A DNA stretch of 64,000 bases from Acrocarpospora macrocephala (GCF_009687865.1 NZ_BLAE01000004.1:62001-126000); one strand, 5' to 3'. Numbered from the stretch's first letter, positions 1 to 8,862 are shown. Notes: a model not told the origin generated them from the letters alone. Numbers and translations are program-made.

Positions 1-1188
1 GTCCCACTGTCGGACCAGGGGATGTGCCAGCAGCGCGCGCAGCGCCACCCGGCGGTCGCCGGTCCGGGCCGCCTCGATGGTCAGGATCTCGTACGCGGTG
101 ACCGCCTGGACCAGGCCGAGCATCTCCGGGGCCAGCGCCGCGACCGGTACCGGATGTGCCCCAGCGGTGTCCACTGTGGCCGGTACCTCGACTACGGTCT
201 CATCGGACAGCCCGTCGATCGTCCCGTTGTTGCGCACGTTGACGTAATGGTGGGCGCCGTCCCCGGTCAGCAGCGAGGTCGCCAGGGCCGCGGCGGCCTC
301 GCTGTAGTAGGCGCCACCGCGCTTGTCCAGCAGAGCCGGCTTGTGGTCCAGCGCCGGGTCGGCGTACATCTTCAGCAGGGTCTGCTCGATGTCCAGAACC
401 TCGTCGGCGCGGTGCGGTCCGCCGGCTCGCGCCTCGGTCGCGCGGTCGGTGCGGTAGAAGTAGTGCAGGTAGTAGGAGGGGATCGCACCGAGCGTGCGCA
501 TCAGCTCGGCGGGTGCGTCGACCAGGTCGCCGATGTCATCGGACGCCAGCATCTCGGGCAGCCGGTCAATGCCGTCGACGAGTACCCGGCGGATCCAGGA
601 GAGGTGATTGAGCCCGGCATGGTCGAGCCGCACCCGGTCCGGATCCACCCCGAGCCGGGCGGCCAGCCGGCGCTGGAGCCCGATCGCCACGTTGCACAGC
701 CCCAGCGCGCGGTGCCCCTCGTCAAGCAGTGCCCGGGTGACCATGCCGACCGGGTTGGTGAAGTCGACGATCCAGGCATCATGCCGCGCCCGCCGCGCCA
801 CCAGGTCCGCGATCGCCAGCACGACCGGTATCGTGCGCAGCCCTTTGGCGAAGCCGCCTGGGCCAGTGGTCTCCTGCCCCAGCAGTCCGAACCTGCCGGG
901 CAGGGTCTCGTCAACCAGCCTGGCCCGCTGGCCGCCGATGCGGAGCTGGATCAGCACGGCCGCGGCCCCGTCCACCGCAGCGTCCGGTGACGTGGTGGTC
1001 ACGAGCCGGCCGGCGAAGCCTTGCCTGGCAAGGATACGGCGGGCCAGACCGCCGACGATCTCGAGCCGGTCGGCGGCGACGTCCTGTAATACCAGTTCCT
1101 CCACCGCCAGCACGCGCGAACGGCGGGCGAATCCTTCGATCAGTTCGGGGGTGTAAGTGCTGCCACCACCGATCACCGCAATCTTCAT
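1..1188 (-). CDS. Family 4 glycoside hydrolase (6-phospho-beta-glucosidase type), C-terminus beyond window
   Basis: I translated 396 codons from the ATG at 1188; the frame is open through base 1, so the end lies outside. The protein opens with an NAD-binding motif, VIGGGSTYTPEL (about residues 5-16). It also has GLCNVAIG with Cys165 and GLNHL with His195, the positions that bind the metal in GH4 enzymes. GH4 enzymes use NAD+ and Mn2+ and usually cleave 6-phosphoglycosides in the cytoplasm by an oxidation-elimination mechanism. It is the last gene of the leftward murQ-anmK-GNAT operon, 81 bases after the GNAT stop. In that setting a 6-phospho disaccharide from peptidoglycan is an attractive substrate, but this is inference. 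Family full length is about 420-440 residues, so perhaps 30-40 are missing. Confidence 0.9.
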   Translation of the reverse strand, partial: MKIAVIGGGSTYTPELIEGFARRSRVLAVEELVLQDVAADRLEIVGGLARRILARQGFAGRLVTTTSPDAAVDGAAAVLIQLRIGGQRARLVDETLPGRFGLLGQETTGPGGFAKGLRTIPVVLAIADLVARRARHDAWIVDFTNPVGMVTRALLDEGHRALGLCNVAIGLQRRLAARLGVDPDRVRLDHAGLNHLSWIRRVLVDGIDRLPEMLASDDIGDLVDAPAELMRTLGAIPSYYLHYFYRTDRATEARAGGPHRADEVLDIEQTLLKMYADPALDHKPALLDKRGGAYYSEAAAALATSLLTGDGAHHYVNVRNNGTIDGLSDETVVEVPATVDTAGAHPVPVAALAPEMLGLVQAVTAYEILTIEAARTGDRRVALRALLAHPLVRQWD

Positions 1189-1269
1189 GGGTTCCTCGTT
1201 CGCTTTCCGTTTCCGATACTTCTTTGCCAGCCAGGTCGACGCCGGCGTTGCCGTCTATGGCGCGGTGGA

Positions 1270-1779
1270 TCACGTCGAGCGCGCCGGTCGGAGGTACCGG
1301 ATCTGGGGGGTACGCAACCGGGCATCGGTCAACCGGCCGCCGTCCGGGCGGAAACCCTCCCGCTCGTAGAGCCGGCGGGCGGCGGCGTTGCCCTCGAACA
1401 CCCAGAGCCGGACGTCCACATCGGACATCTGGTCGAGGGCGTGGCGCAGCAGGCGGCGCCCGACCCCGGCCCGCCCCGCGGACGGGTGGACGTAGAGCGA
1501 GACGAGGCAGCCGCCGCCGGGGTGCTCGTCGTCGGCGCCGTAGCTGGCGAAGCCGATCGGCCGGTCGCGATCGTCCACAGCGGCGACGGTGTGCTGTCCC
1601 GTGGTGCCCAGCCGCCGGGAGAGGGCGGCGGTCCAGTGCGCGGCGTCCAGTCCGTCGATGACGTCGTCGGGTACCACTCCCCGGTATCCGCCGCGCCATG
1701 CCGCCAGGAACACCTCGGCCAGCGCGTCCGCGTCCGCCGCTGTGGCCGGGCGCAGGGCCGCCGTCGCGGATGTCGTCAT
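1270..1779 (-). CDS. GNAT family N-acetyltransferase
   Basis: This 169-residue single-domain GNAT has the acetyl-CoA pyrophosphate loop visible as GRAGVGRRLL (about 101-110) after the strand CLVSLYVHPS, and the typical late motif NAAARRLYEREGF. Its ATG overlaps the anmK stop in an ATGA junction, so it is translationally coupled to the MurNAc recycling genes. The acceptor is unknown. An amino sugar or a muropeptide amine is possible from context only. Confidence 0.85.
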   Translation of the reverse strand: MTTSATAALRPATAADADALAEVFLAAWRGGYRGVVPDDVIDGLDAAHWTAALSRRLGTTGQHTVAAVDDRDRPIGFASYGADDEHPGGGCLVSLYVHPSAGRAGVGRRLLRHALDQMSDVDVRLWVFEGNAAARRLYEREGFRPDGGRLTDARLRTPQIRYLRPARST

Positions 1780-2945
1780 CGGATGCGCATCCGGCGGGGC
1801 GTCACGGTCGCCGGTTCCGGCAGTCGCAGCGGGCGGGCGCCGGGCGTGAAGGAGCCGAGGATCGAGCCGGTCCGCGCGCCGGTCGCCGACGGTATCGTGC
1901 CCGGCAGGCCGTGCACCGACAGGTACCCGAGCAGCGCCATCAGGTAGGCCTCCTTACCCTGGGGCGGCAGCCCGAAGTCGTCGATGCCACGCAGCCGGGT
2001 AGGCGCCGACAGCGCCGCGATGCGCGCCATGAGCGTGGGGTTGCGCACGCCGCCGCCGGCGACGACCAGTTCGGCCAGGTCCTGCGCGCGGCCGGCGTCG
2101 GCGACCAGGCGCGCGGTCAGCTCGGTCAGCGTGGCGAGCAGGTCCTCGGTGCCGATGGCCAGGTCGCCGACGGCGTTACGGACGTAGCCGGCGTGGAACA
2201 GCTCCTTGCCGGTCGACTTGGGTGGGGGCAGCCGGTAGTAGGGCTCCGCCAGCAACCGGTCCAGCAGCCCGCGGTGGACGGTCCCGGCGGCGGCGAGCGC
2301 ACCGTCGGTGTCCATTCGCCGCGCGCCGCCGGTGGCGTCGGCCACCGCGCCGTCCATCAGCGCGCTCGCCGGTCCGATGTCGTACGCGAGCACGTCGCCG
2401 GCGCCGTCCTGGACCGTGATGTTGGCGATGCCGCCGAGGTTCAGCGAGCCGCGCCGCACGCCTTCGGAGAGCACGAGCATCGCGTCCAGAGTGGACGCCA
2501 GAGGTGCCGCGTGGCCGCCCCGGGTGAGGTCCCGGGTACGCAGGTCGGTGACGGTGGCGACGCCGGTCGCTTCGGCGATCCACGCGGCGGCGCCCAGCTG
2601 CAGCGTACCCAGAGCCTGTCCCCCTTCGACCCAGTGGAAGACCGTCTGTCCGTGTGACACCACGAGGTCGGCGGCACCTCCCGCGAGCCGCTCGTTGGCG
2701 GCGGCGGCGACCGAGCCGAATAGCCGGCCCAGCTCGGTGTGCAGCCGGCACACCTCCTCGAACGTGGTCGCGTGCGGTGGCAGCGCGGTGGCGATCCGGG
2801 CGCGCAGCTCATCCGGCAGCGGCTCGCTGTGCAGGCCGCGCGGCCGGCAGACGATCTCGTCCCCGGCCAGCGAGAGGTCGGCGACGGCCGCGTCGACCGC
2901 GTCGTAGGAGGTGCCGCTGATCATGCCGATGACCGTGAGGTCCAC
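1776..2945 (-). CDS. anmK: Anhydro-N-acetylmuramic acid kinase
   Basis: AnmK opens 1,6-anhydro-MurNAc and phosphorylates it to MurNAc-6-P in the cytoplasm. Seen here are the N-terminal phosphate loop GMISGTSYDAVD (residues 7-18), HGQTVFH (about 98-104), the Asp-containing TDLRTRD..GGHAAPL block (about 133-149) and NLGGIANIT (about 169-177). The usual GPGN element reads DIGPASALMD, a divergence. I chose the GTG at 2945 because GGAG sits 6 bases upstream and it gives 389 residues, the family length. An upstream ATG at 3056 would add 37 non-homologous residues and overlap murQ. The gene lies between murQ and a coupled GNAT gene. Because imported MurNAc would arrive unphosphorylated, the enzyme may also accept MurNAc (inference). 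Confidence 0.92.
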   Translation of the reverse strand: MDLTVIGMISGTSYDAVDAAVADLSLAGDEIVCRPRGLHSEPLPDELRARIATALPPHATTFEEVCRLHTELGRLFGSVAAAANERLAGGAADLVVSHGQTVFHWVEGGQALGTLQLGAAAWIAEATGVATVTDLRTRDLTRGGHAAPLASTLDAMLVLSEGVRRGSLNLGGIANITVQDGAGDVLAYDIGPASALMDGAVADATGGARRMDTDGALAAAGTVHRGLLDRLLAEPYYRLPPPKSTGKELFHAGYVRNAVGDLAIGTEDLLATLTELTARLVADAGRAQDLAELVVAGGGVRNPTLMARIAALSAPTRLRGIDDFGLPPQGKEAYLMALLGYLSVHGLPGTIPSATGARTGSILGSFTPGARPLRLPEPATVTPRRMRIR

Positions 2946-3036
2946 TGTGGACTCCAATATCGCTGGGCCGGTTCCGGTCGGGATCGGTGGTGTCGGCAGC
3001 CGCGTGGGCACATCGTGGTGGACACCGCCGGGTGCT

Positions 3037-3987
3037 TCATGCCGGTTCTGGGTCACCGAGGGCGGCTCGCAGGCTTGACGCCTTGGCGAGTACGGCGGCG
3101 GCCTGCTCCCGGGTCAGATTGCGCGACAGCATCAGGACCGCGGTCTTGACCGAACCTTCGGATCGGGCGAGGGCTCGCCGGGCTTCAGCCGCTGAGCGGC
3201 CGGTGACGAGCATGACTGCCTGCTCGGCTCGGGCACGCAGCTTCTCATTGGTCGGTTGAAGGCCGACCATGATGTTGCCGTAGGTCTTTCCGAGCCGGAT
3301 CATGGTTACCGTCGAGATCATGTTCAGCACCAGCTTCTGCGCGGTGCCGGCCTTCAGGCGTGTCGACCCTGCGATGATCTCTGGCCCGACGACGACCTCG
3401 ATCGCGTGATGGGCGGCTTGCCCGATGAGGGAGTCGGGGTTGCATGCGACCGCGACGCTCAGCGCGTGCCGCCGACGTGCGAACTCGAGTGCGCCGACCA
3501 CGTAACGGGTTCGGCCGGATGCGGAGATGCCGACGACGACATCCGATGGGTTGAGTCCGATGCCTTCGAGCGCGTCGGCTCCGCCTTGCGCGTCATCCTC
3601 GGCGTCTTCGACGGCGGTCCGGATCGCCGCGTCTCCGCCGGCGATGATTCCGGTGACGACGGAGGGGTCGGTGTTGAACGTGGGGGGGCATTCGCTGGCA
3701 TCGAGGATGCCGAGCCTGCCGGCCGTGCCGGCACCGATGTAGATGAGCCGCCCGCCCGCTCGCATCCGGTCCGCGATGTCGTCGATCGCGCGGCTGATCT
3801 GGGGAAGCACCGCCGCCACGGCTAACGAGATGCCCTGGTCCTGTTCGTTCATCAGGGTGACGAGTCTGTCCGTGGGCAGAGTGTCGAGATTGCGGAGCTC
3901 TTCGGCGACGGCCTCGGTGGTGAGCGCCGACAGTTCGGCGCGGACGTGGTCGAGAGTGCCTCGCGTTTCATTGCCGAGGTCAGACAC
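3037..3987 (-). CDS. murQ: N-acetylmuramic acid 6-phosphate etherase
   Basis: MurQ removes D-lactate from MurNAc-6-P to give GlcNAc-6-P. The 316-residue protein is a single SIS-fold etherase of normal length. It has IGAGTAGRLGILDASECPPTF (given here as separate motifs: GTAGRLG about 87-93 and DASECPPTF about 97-105) with catalytic Glu99, and AVEDAEDD with Glu130 matching the second acid of the E. coli enzyme. The GISASGRT loop (about 153-160) binds phosphate. The start is a GTG with a weak AAAGG upstream. It is first in the leftward operon and diverges from the MurR/RpiR regulator gene. Confidence 0.96.
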   Translation of the reverse strand: MSDLGNETRGTLDHVRAELSALTTEAVAEELRNLDTLPTDRLVTLMNEQDQGISLAVAAVLPQISRAIDDIADRMRAGGRLIYIGAGTAGRLGILDASECPPTFNTDPSVVTGIIAGGDAAIRTAVEDAEDDAQGGADALEGIGLNPSDVVVGISASGRTRYVVGALEFARRRHALSVAVACNPDSLIGQAAHHAIEVVVGPEIIAGSTRLKAGTAQKLVLNMISTVTMIRLGKTYGNIMVGLQPTNEKLRARAEQAVMLVTGRSAAEARRALARSEGSVKTAVLMLSRNLTREQAAAVLAKASSLRAALGDPEPA

Positions 3988-4120
3988 GGATTACGTACCT
4001 TTCGTGGGGGAGGTCGGAGCGGACGGCGAGCATTTCCGTCTCCGTAAGGTTCCGGGGTCCACGCGGTGTTCAGGTCGCGGACGCCGAGTTCGCTGAGCAG
4101 GTCCGACGGTAGGAGGCGAT

Positions 4121-4188
4121 GAAATGAATTTACAACAAGCCCATTACTTGCGAAAGTCATTGACGAGCGGCGATCATGTCCATAGCCT
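4121..4188 (+). promoter_or_regulatory. Divergent murQ/murR control region with a sigma-A-like promoter
   Basis: TTGACG (4160-4165), a 17-base spacer and TAGCCT (4183-4188) form a good vegetative promoter reading toward the regulator gene. GAAAGTCATTGAC (4152-4164) overlaps its -35 box. The same pattern, GAAAnTnATTGAC, occurs at 6380-6392 over the promoter of the import genes. A second A/T-rich near-palindrome, GAAATGAATTTAC (4121-4133), lies nearer murQ. These are candidate MurR operators. The whole 268-base gap between the two genes holds no coding signal. Confidence 0.55.
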
Positions 4189-4255
4189 GACAGCCGCGTG
4201 AGGTGACCGAGCGGACAGACAGGATGTGGCTAGCGGTGTCATTGGGGACTTACCT

Positions 4256-5128
4256 GTGAGCATTCAGAGCGACATCCAGGCGCGCGCCGAGTCCTTTCCG
4301 CCCACCATGCGGCGCATCGCCGACGCGATCCTCGATCGGCCGCAACTCATGGTTGACAGCACCATCAGTGAGGTCGCCCGGGCCTGTGACACCTCCGAGG
4401 CGTCGATCGTCCGATTCTGCCGAACCCTCGGTTTCACTGGCTTTCCCCAGCTGAAGTTGCAGATGGCCGCCGAGCTGGCGAAGGAGTCCGCCGAGTTCGG
4501 TGGCGGCGAGCCAGGCAGTTATGGCGCCGACATCAGCCCGTCCGACACACTCGCCGAGATGGCCGCCAAGATCGCGAACAGCGAGATCCTCGGCATCCGC
4601 GAGACTGTCGACAACATCGACTTCGACGTGCTGCGGAGCGTCGTGCGCAAGCTGGATCGCGCCAAGCGCGTCGTGCTGTTCGGAGTCGGGGCCAGCAACG
4701 TCGGCGCTCAGGATCTCGCCCAGAAGCTCCTGCGGATCGGCCATGTGGCGCTCGCCTTCCACGACGCGCACGCCGCTCTGGTCTCCTCGGCTCTGCTGGG
4801 CGCCGCCGACGTCGCGATCGGCTTTTCCCACAGCGGCAGGACCAAGGAGACGAACGCGTTTCTGCGCGCCGCGAAGGACAGCGGCGCGTACACCGTCGCC
4901 GTGACGAACGTGCCTGACTCGCCGCTGACCGGGCACGCCGACGCCGTGCTGCGCACAGCGGTCCGGGAGACCACCTTCCGTTCGGGCGCGATGGCAAGCC
5001 GGATCGCGCAGTTGACCATCGTGGACTACCTGTTCGTCGGTGTCGCGCGCAGTCGCTATGAACACACCGTTCAGGCGCTGAAGAGCACGTACGAGATCGT
5101 CCGAGAGTTGCGAGACGACCCGCAATGA
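4256..5128 (+). CDS. murR: MurR/RpiR family transcriptional regulator (HTH plus SIS)
   Basis: About 290 residues with an N-terminal HTH_6 domain (TISEVARACDTSEASIVRFC, near residues 35-54) and a C-terminal SIS sugar-phosphate binding domain with GVGASNVGAQD and GFSHSGRTKE. Regulators of this family sense sugar phosphates. Next to murQ the ligand is probably MurNAc-6-P or GlcNAc-6-P. I prefer the GTG at 4256 because GGGGA lies 7 bases upstream; an in-frame ATG at 4226 has only AGG immediately before it. It is transcribed away from murQ and followed 24 bases later by namZ. Confidence 0.9.
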   Translation: MSIQSDIQARAESFPPTMRRIADAILDRPQLMVDSTISEVARACDTSEASIVRFCRTLGFTGFPQLKLQMAAELAKESAEFGGGEPGSYGADISPSDTLAEMAAKIANSEILGIRETVDNIDFDVLRSVVRKLDRAKRVVLFGVGASNVGAQDLAQKLLRIGHVALAFHDAHAALVSSALLGAADVAIGFSHSGRTKETNAFLRAAKDSGAYTVAVTNVPDSPLTGHADAVLRTAVRETTFRSGAMASRIAQLTIVDYLFVGVARSRYEHTVQALKSTYEIVRELRDDPQ

Positions 5129-5152
5129 TCCGGCCGAAACGGAGTAAAGGCC

Positions 5153-6352
5153 ATGACAGCGCAGCGCACCCGTACCGGTGTCGAGGTCGTCCTCGGCGGC
5201 CCGCGGGTTATCAGGGGCACCAGCATCGGCCTGCTCACCAACTTCACTGGAACGACGCCGGATCTCGGCCGGACGGTTGACGCGCTGGTGGCCGCCGGCG
5301 CTCCGGTCACGGCCCTGTTCGGCCCGGAGCACGGACTCAACGGTTCCGTGCAGGCTGGGCAGACCGAGACCAGCACGTACGACCCACCTACCGGGCTGCC
5401 GATCTTCGACACCTACTTGCGGAACGGCCGCGAGCTGGCCGAACTCCTGGCCGCCTCGGGTGTCGACACGATCGTGTTCGACATGCAGGACCTCGGAGTT
5501 CGCTTCTACACCTACATCTGGTCGATGTACGACTGCATGCAGGCCGCGGCGCGAACAGGGGTGCGCTTCGTCGTGCTCGACCGTCCGAATCCCCTCGGCG
5601 GGGCAGTTTTGTCCGGCCCGGGCCTCGACGTCGCGGGGTACGGCAGTTTCGTCGGCCGCGCCGACATCCCCCTGCGCCACGGTCTGACCGCGGGTGAGCT
5701 CGCGCGCTTGTTCAACACCAGGGATCTGCCCGCCCAGGGCCTTCGCGTCGACCTGGATGTCGTGCCGATGTCCGGCTGGGACGTGGCCGCCGACTTCGAT
5801 CGCACCCACCTTCCCTGGGTTGCGCCGTCGCCGAACATACCGACCCTCGACACGGCCTTCGCCTACTGCGGCACAGGGCTCTTCGAGGGAACGAACCTCA
5901 GCGAGGGGCGCGGTACGACCCGGCCGTTCGAGACGATCGGGGCGCCTTACGTCGACGGACGGCTACCGGCGCGCCTGCGCGAGACCGAGACGGCAGGCGT
6001 TGTGTTCAGAGATGTCTGGTTCACCCCGACCTTCCACAAGTACGCCGGCGAGACCATCCGCGGCGTTCAATTGCACATCTCCGACCGGTCAGCGTACGAC
6101 CCTGTCGCGACGGCGCTCACCGTGCTCGACGCCGTCGCCGACCTGTACCCCGGCCAATTCGGCTTTCTGCCACCCGACGAACGGGTGGATCCACCGGAAC
6201 GCGGCTACGCCGTCGACCGGCTCTGGGGATCGGCACGGTTGCGCGAGGCCGTACAGGCGGGCCGGTCCGTCCTGGCGCTCAACCCCGGCGCGGAAGCCGT
6301 CGAGGCGGTCTACGGCGACGACGTGCTGCTCTATCCCCGCGGTTCCATGTAA
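5153..6352 (+). CDS. namZ: Exo-beta-N-acetylmuramidase NamZ-like (DUF1343, GH171)
   Basis: This 399-residue protein matches the DUF1343 family along its length: GLLTNFTG (about 26-33), ALFGPEHGLNG (about 54-64), VFDMQDLGVRFYTYIW, VLDRPNPLGG and SEGRGTTRPFE. NamZ of Bacillus subtilis releases MurNAc from the non-reducing end of peptidoglycan fragments, and its gene also sits with murQ and murR. No signal peptide is visible (the start is MTAQRTRTG), so it may act inside the cell on imported oligosaccharides or leave by another route. It follows the regulator by 24 bases and likely shares its transcript. Confidence 0.88.
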   Translation: MTAQRTRTGVEVVLGGPRVIRGTSIGLLTNFTGTTPDLGRTVDALVAAGAPVTALFGPEHGLNGSVQAGQTETSTYDPPTGLPIFDTYLRNGRELAELLAASGVDTIVFDMQDLGVRFYTYIWSMYDCMQAAARTGVRFVVLDRPNPLGGAVLSGPGLDVAGYGSFVGRADIPLRHGLTAGELARLFNTRDLPAQGLRVDLDVVPMSGWDVAADFDRTHLPWVAPSPNIPTLDTAFAYCGTGLFEGTNLSEGRGTTRPFETIGAPYVDGRLPARLRETETAGVVFRDVWFTPTFHKYAGETIRGVQLHISDRSAYDPVATALTVLDAVADLYPGQFGFLPPDERVDPPERGYAVDRLWGSARLREAVQAGRSVLALNPGAEAVEAVYGDDVLLYPRGSM

Positions 6353-6379
6353 ATCAGCGCCAGGCAAAGCCGGTCTGCT

Positions 6380-6416
6380 GAAAATTATTGACATCCCCTC
6401 TTGGCGCGAAGACAAT
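6380..6416 (+). promoter_or_regulatory. Promoter with candidate MurR operator before the import genes
   Basis: Consensus TTGACA (6388-6393), a 17-base spacer and GACAAT (6411-6416) form a likely sigma-A promoter. GAAAATTATTGAC (6380-6392) overlaps the -35 and matches the sequence over the regulator's own promoter at 4152-4164 at most positions. This suggests that one repressor controls both transcripts. Confidence 0.55.
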
Positions 6417-6475
6417 CTTGGTCCAACGGGCAGAATGCCCCGATTCGCCGAACCGACCGTGCTCGAGGAAGACCG

Positions 6476-7450
6476 ATGACGCAACCCACCTGCACCGCGA
6501 CGATCAGAGCGTTCCGTCCTGGAGACGGGCCGGCGATCGCTCTGGCCTGGACGGCGGCGGCGCCAGGAGACGGCATCACCTACAACCGCTTCCGCGACCT
6601 GTTCCTCCTCGACCGCAACTTCGACGCCGCCGGCCTGCTCGTAGCCGAGCAGGATGGTGACGTTGTCGGCGCCGCCTACGGCGTGCGCCGCCTCATTCCC
6701 GCCGACGGAGCCGACCTGGAGCCGGACTCCGGCTGGATTCCCTTCTTCTTCGTCATCCCGCGGGCGCGTCGCCAGGGCCTCGGCTCCCGACTTGTCCGCG
6801 CCGTCATGGAATGGTTGGCGGGCAAGGGCGCGAAGACCGGGTACTTCTCGTCGTACACGCCCAACTACTTCCTCCCCGGACTGGACACAGCCCGGTACCC
6901 CGACGCCGCGCGGGTGCTCGCCTCGCTCGGCTTCACCACCCAGTACGAGTGCGTCGCGATGGACCTCAGCCTCAACGAGTACGAGGTCCCCGAGCGCATC
7001 CGCCAGCGCGTCGCGGCGCTGCACGCGGACGGCTGGACCTTCGGATCACCCAGCGGCGACGACCTGGTCGACCTGGTCGGCATCGCCGGAAGCCGTTTCA
7101 ACTCCGACTGGGCGCGAGGAATTCGCGAGGCCGTGCTCGGCGGGCAGCCGCTCGAACGCATCATCACGGTACGCAACCCGGATGGCGTGATGCTCGGCTG
7201 GGCGATGCACGGCACCTACGAGAACGTTGTCGAACGCTTCGGACCCTTCGGCGTCCTGCCCGAGAGCCGCGGCACCGGCCTCGGCGAGATCCTGCTCCAC
7301 CTCACCCTGGAGCGGATGCGGGCATCGGGAGCACACAGTGCCTGGTTCCTGTGGACCGGGGAGACCTCCCCGGCAGGCCGTCTGTACGCGAAGACCGGCT
7401 TCACGATTACCCGCACGTTCGCGGTTCTGCATGCGCCGCTCGCGACGTGA
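6476..7450 (+). CDS. Tandem GNAT-domain acetyltransferase
   Basis: The 324-residue product has two GNAT-like halves. The first carries ARRQGLGSRLVRAVMEWL (near 100-117). The second has PESRGTGLGEILLHL with a following AGRLYAKTGF motif near the C-terminus. GAGGAAG lies 5 bases before the ATG at 6476. Duplicated GNAT proteins often have one active and one structural half. It stands at the head of the importer transcript, but its acceptor is not evident. An amino sugar or muropeptide amine would fit the neighbours. Confidence 0.8.
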   Translation: MTQPTCTATIRAFRPGDGPAIALAWTAAAPGDGITYNRFRDLFLLDRNFDAAGLLVAEQDGDVVGAAYGVRRLIPADGADLEPDSGWIPFFFVIPRARRQGLGSRLVRAVMEWLAGKGAKTGYFSSYTPNYFLPGLDTARYPDAARVLASLGFTTQYECVAMDLSLNEYEVPERIRQRVAALHADGWTFGSPSGDDLVDLVGIAGSRFNSDWARGIREAVLGGQPLERIITVRNPDGVMLGWAMHGTYENVVERFGPFGVLPESRGTGLGEILLHLTLERMRASGAHSAWFLWTGETSPAGRLYAKTGFTITRTFAVLHAPLAT

Positions 7451-7483
7451 CACGCAACCCTCACCGGCACCGAGAGGAACATC

Positions 7484-8785
7484 ATGAGACCAGCCCTGTT
7501 CGGCCGGAGCCGAACAGCCAGATTAACGCTCGTCGCGAGCACCGTGGCACTCGCCCTGTCGGCATGTGGCGGCGGTGGCGGATCCGCAAGCGACAACGGC
7601 AAAGTCACCCTCACCTTCTTGAGCCACTACGGCGACGAGCCCCTGAAGAGCGGCATCTCCAAGCTCATCGACGAATGGAACGCGGCGCACCCCGACATCC
7701 AAGTCAAACAGCAGGCGGTCAGCTTCGACGACCTGCTCACCACGCTCAACGTCCGTCAGACGGGCGGACAGGGCGCGGACATCCTCAGCTCCTACGCATT
7801 GTGGGGCGGCCAGCTCGCCGCGAACGGCGTGCTCGATCAGCCGCCCGCCGACGTCGCCAAGGACATCGCGGAGAACTACAGCCCGGCCGCCGCAGCCGCT
7901 GTCACATCAGGAACCGGGCAGGTGTTCGGCTACCCGACCGAGTTCAACACATACGTACTGTTCTACAACAAGAAGCTGCTCGCCGACGCCGGCTACGACA
8001 CGCCGCCGTCTGACTGGGCCCAGCTCAAAGAGATCGCGGAAAAGACCACCAAGAAGGACTCGTCCGGCAACTACCAGGTCGAAGGCCTGAGCCTGATCCA
8101 GGGCGGCGACAACCAGACCGCGCATCCGTTCTTCTCCCTGCTCAACTCCGCCGGCGGCACGTTCCTCGGGGCCGGCGGCGACTCCGCGCTGGACGACACG
8201 GCGAAGTCGGTGATGCAACTGGAGGCCGACCTCGCCAAGTCCGGCGCGACGACGACCTCGATCTCGCCGACCAAGACCTTCCCCAGCAACGGGGTGGCCA
8301 TGGCCATCCAGGCGAGTTGGTGGATCGGCAGCCTGAAGGAGTCGATGAAGGACGGCTACGCGAACGTCGGTACCGCTCCGGTGCCCGGTCCCAACGCGGG
8401 TGAGAAGGGGTCGCTGGCCTACGCCTTCTTCACCGGCGTGAACGCCAAGAGCAAGCACAGGCAGCAGGCGTGGGAGTTCCTTACCTGGCTGAATTCCAAC
8501 AAGAACAAGGAGGGCGTGACGGGGATGGGCGACTTCCTCGCCACCAACGGCCTCATCCCGCCGCGAAAGGCCGACGCCGCCATCCTCGGCGCGAAGCTCC
8601 AGGCCACCGATCCGAATCTCAAGCCGATCTACGAGGCCGCCGGCTACGCGATGGCGGAGTCGAACGCCGCCAATGGCTACAAGGCGAAGACCTCGCTGCA
8701 CAACGCGCTCAACAGGATCCTCGTCAACCAGGCTCCGGTCGACCAGACGTTCAATGACCTGATCGCCGAAATCAGCCGCAAGTAG
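7484..8785 (+). CDS. Sugar ABC transporter substrate-binding lipoprotein
   Basis: The 433-residue protein begins with a lipoprotein signal peptide ending in LALSACGGGGG, so the mature protein is anchored by Cys (about residue 28) on the outer face of the membrane. The body is a family 1 (MalE-like) binding protein: FLSHYGDEPLKSGISKLI at the start and GVAMAIQASWWIGSL in the middle. Two permease genes follow after a stem-loop. No ATPase is encoded here, as is usual for actinomycete importers served by a shared MsiK-type ATPase. MurNAc or GlcNAc-MurNAc is the inferred cargo. Confidence 0.9.
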   Translation: MRPALFGRSRTARLTLVASTVALALSACGGGGGSASDNGKVTLTFLSHYGDEPLKSGISKLIDEWNAAHPDIQVKQQAVSFDDLLTTLNVRQTGGQGADILSSYALWGGQLAANGVLDQPPADVAKDIAENYSPAAAAAVTSGTGQVFGYPTEFNTYVLFYNKKLLADAGYDTPPSDWAQLKEIAEKTTKKDSSGNYQVEGLSLIQGGDNQTAHPFFSLLNSAGGTFLGAGGDSALDDTAKSVMQLEADLAKSGATTTSISPTKTFPSNGVAMAIQASWWIGSLKESMKDGYANVGTAPVPGPNAGEKGSLAYAFFTGVNAKSKHRQQAWEFLTWLNSNKNKEGVTGMGDFLATNGLIPPRKADAAILGAKLQATDPNLKPIYEAAGYAMAESNAANGYKAKTSLHNALNRILVNQAPVDQTFNDLIAEISRK

Positions 8786-8793
8786 CGGTCCGT

Positions 8794-8826
8794 GGGTGAC
8801 GGGAGGGAACCGCCGCCCCGTCACCC
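8794..8826 (+). terminator. Intercistronic stem-loop after the binding-protein gene
   Basis: GGGTGACGGG (8794-8803) and its exact complement CCCGTCACCC (8817-8826) flank a 13-base loop, 8 bases after the binding-protein stop and before the permease genes. No T-run follows. It is best read as a partial terminator or mRNA stabiliser giving more binding protein than permease, a common arrangement in binding-protein operons. Confidence 0.6.
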
Positions 8827-8862
8827 GCGACCCGACAGCCCTGGCCAGGGGAGGCGAGGCAC

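Noticed and set aside
2946-3056. Upstream ATG start for anmK
   Set aside because: It would add 37 residues not found in the family and overlap murQ; the GTG at 2945 has a better ribosome site.
4250-5809. 519-codon minus-strand frame opposite the MurR and namZ genes
   Set aside because: Antisense to two confident genes; no ribosome site or motif.
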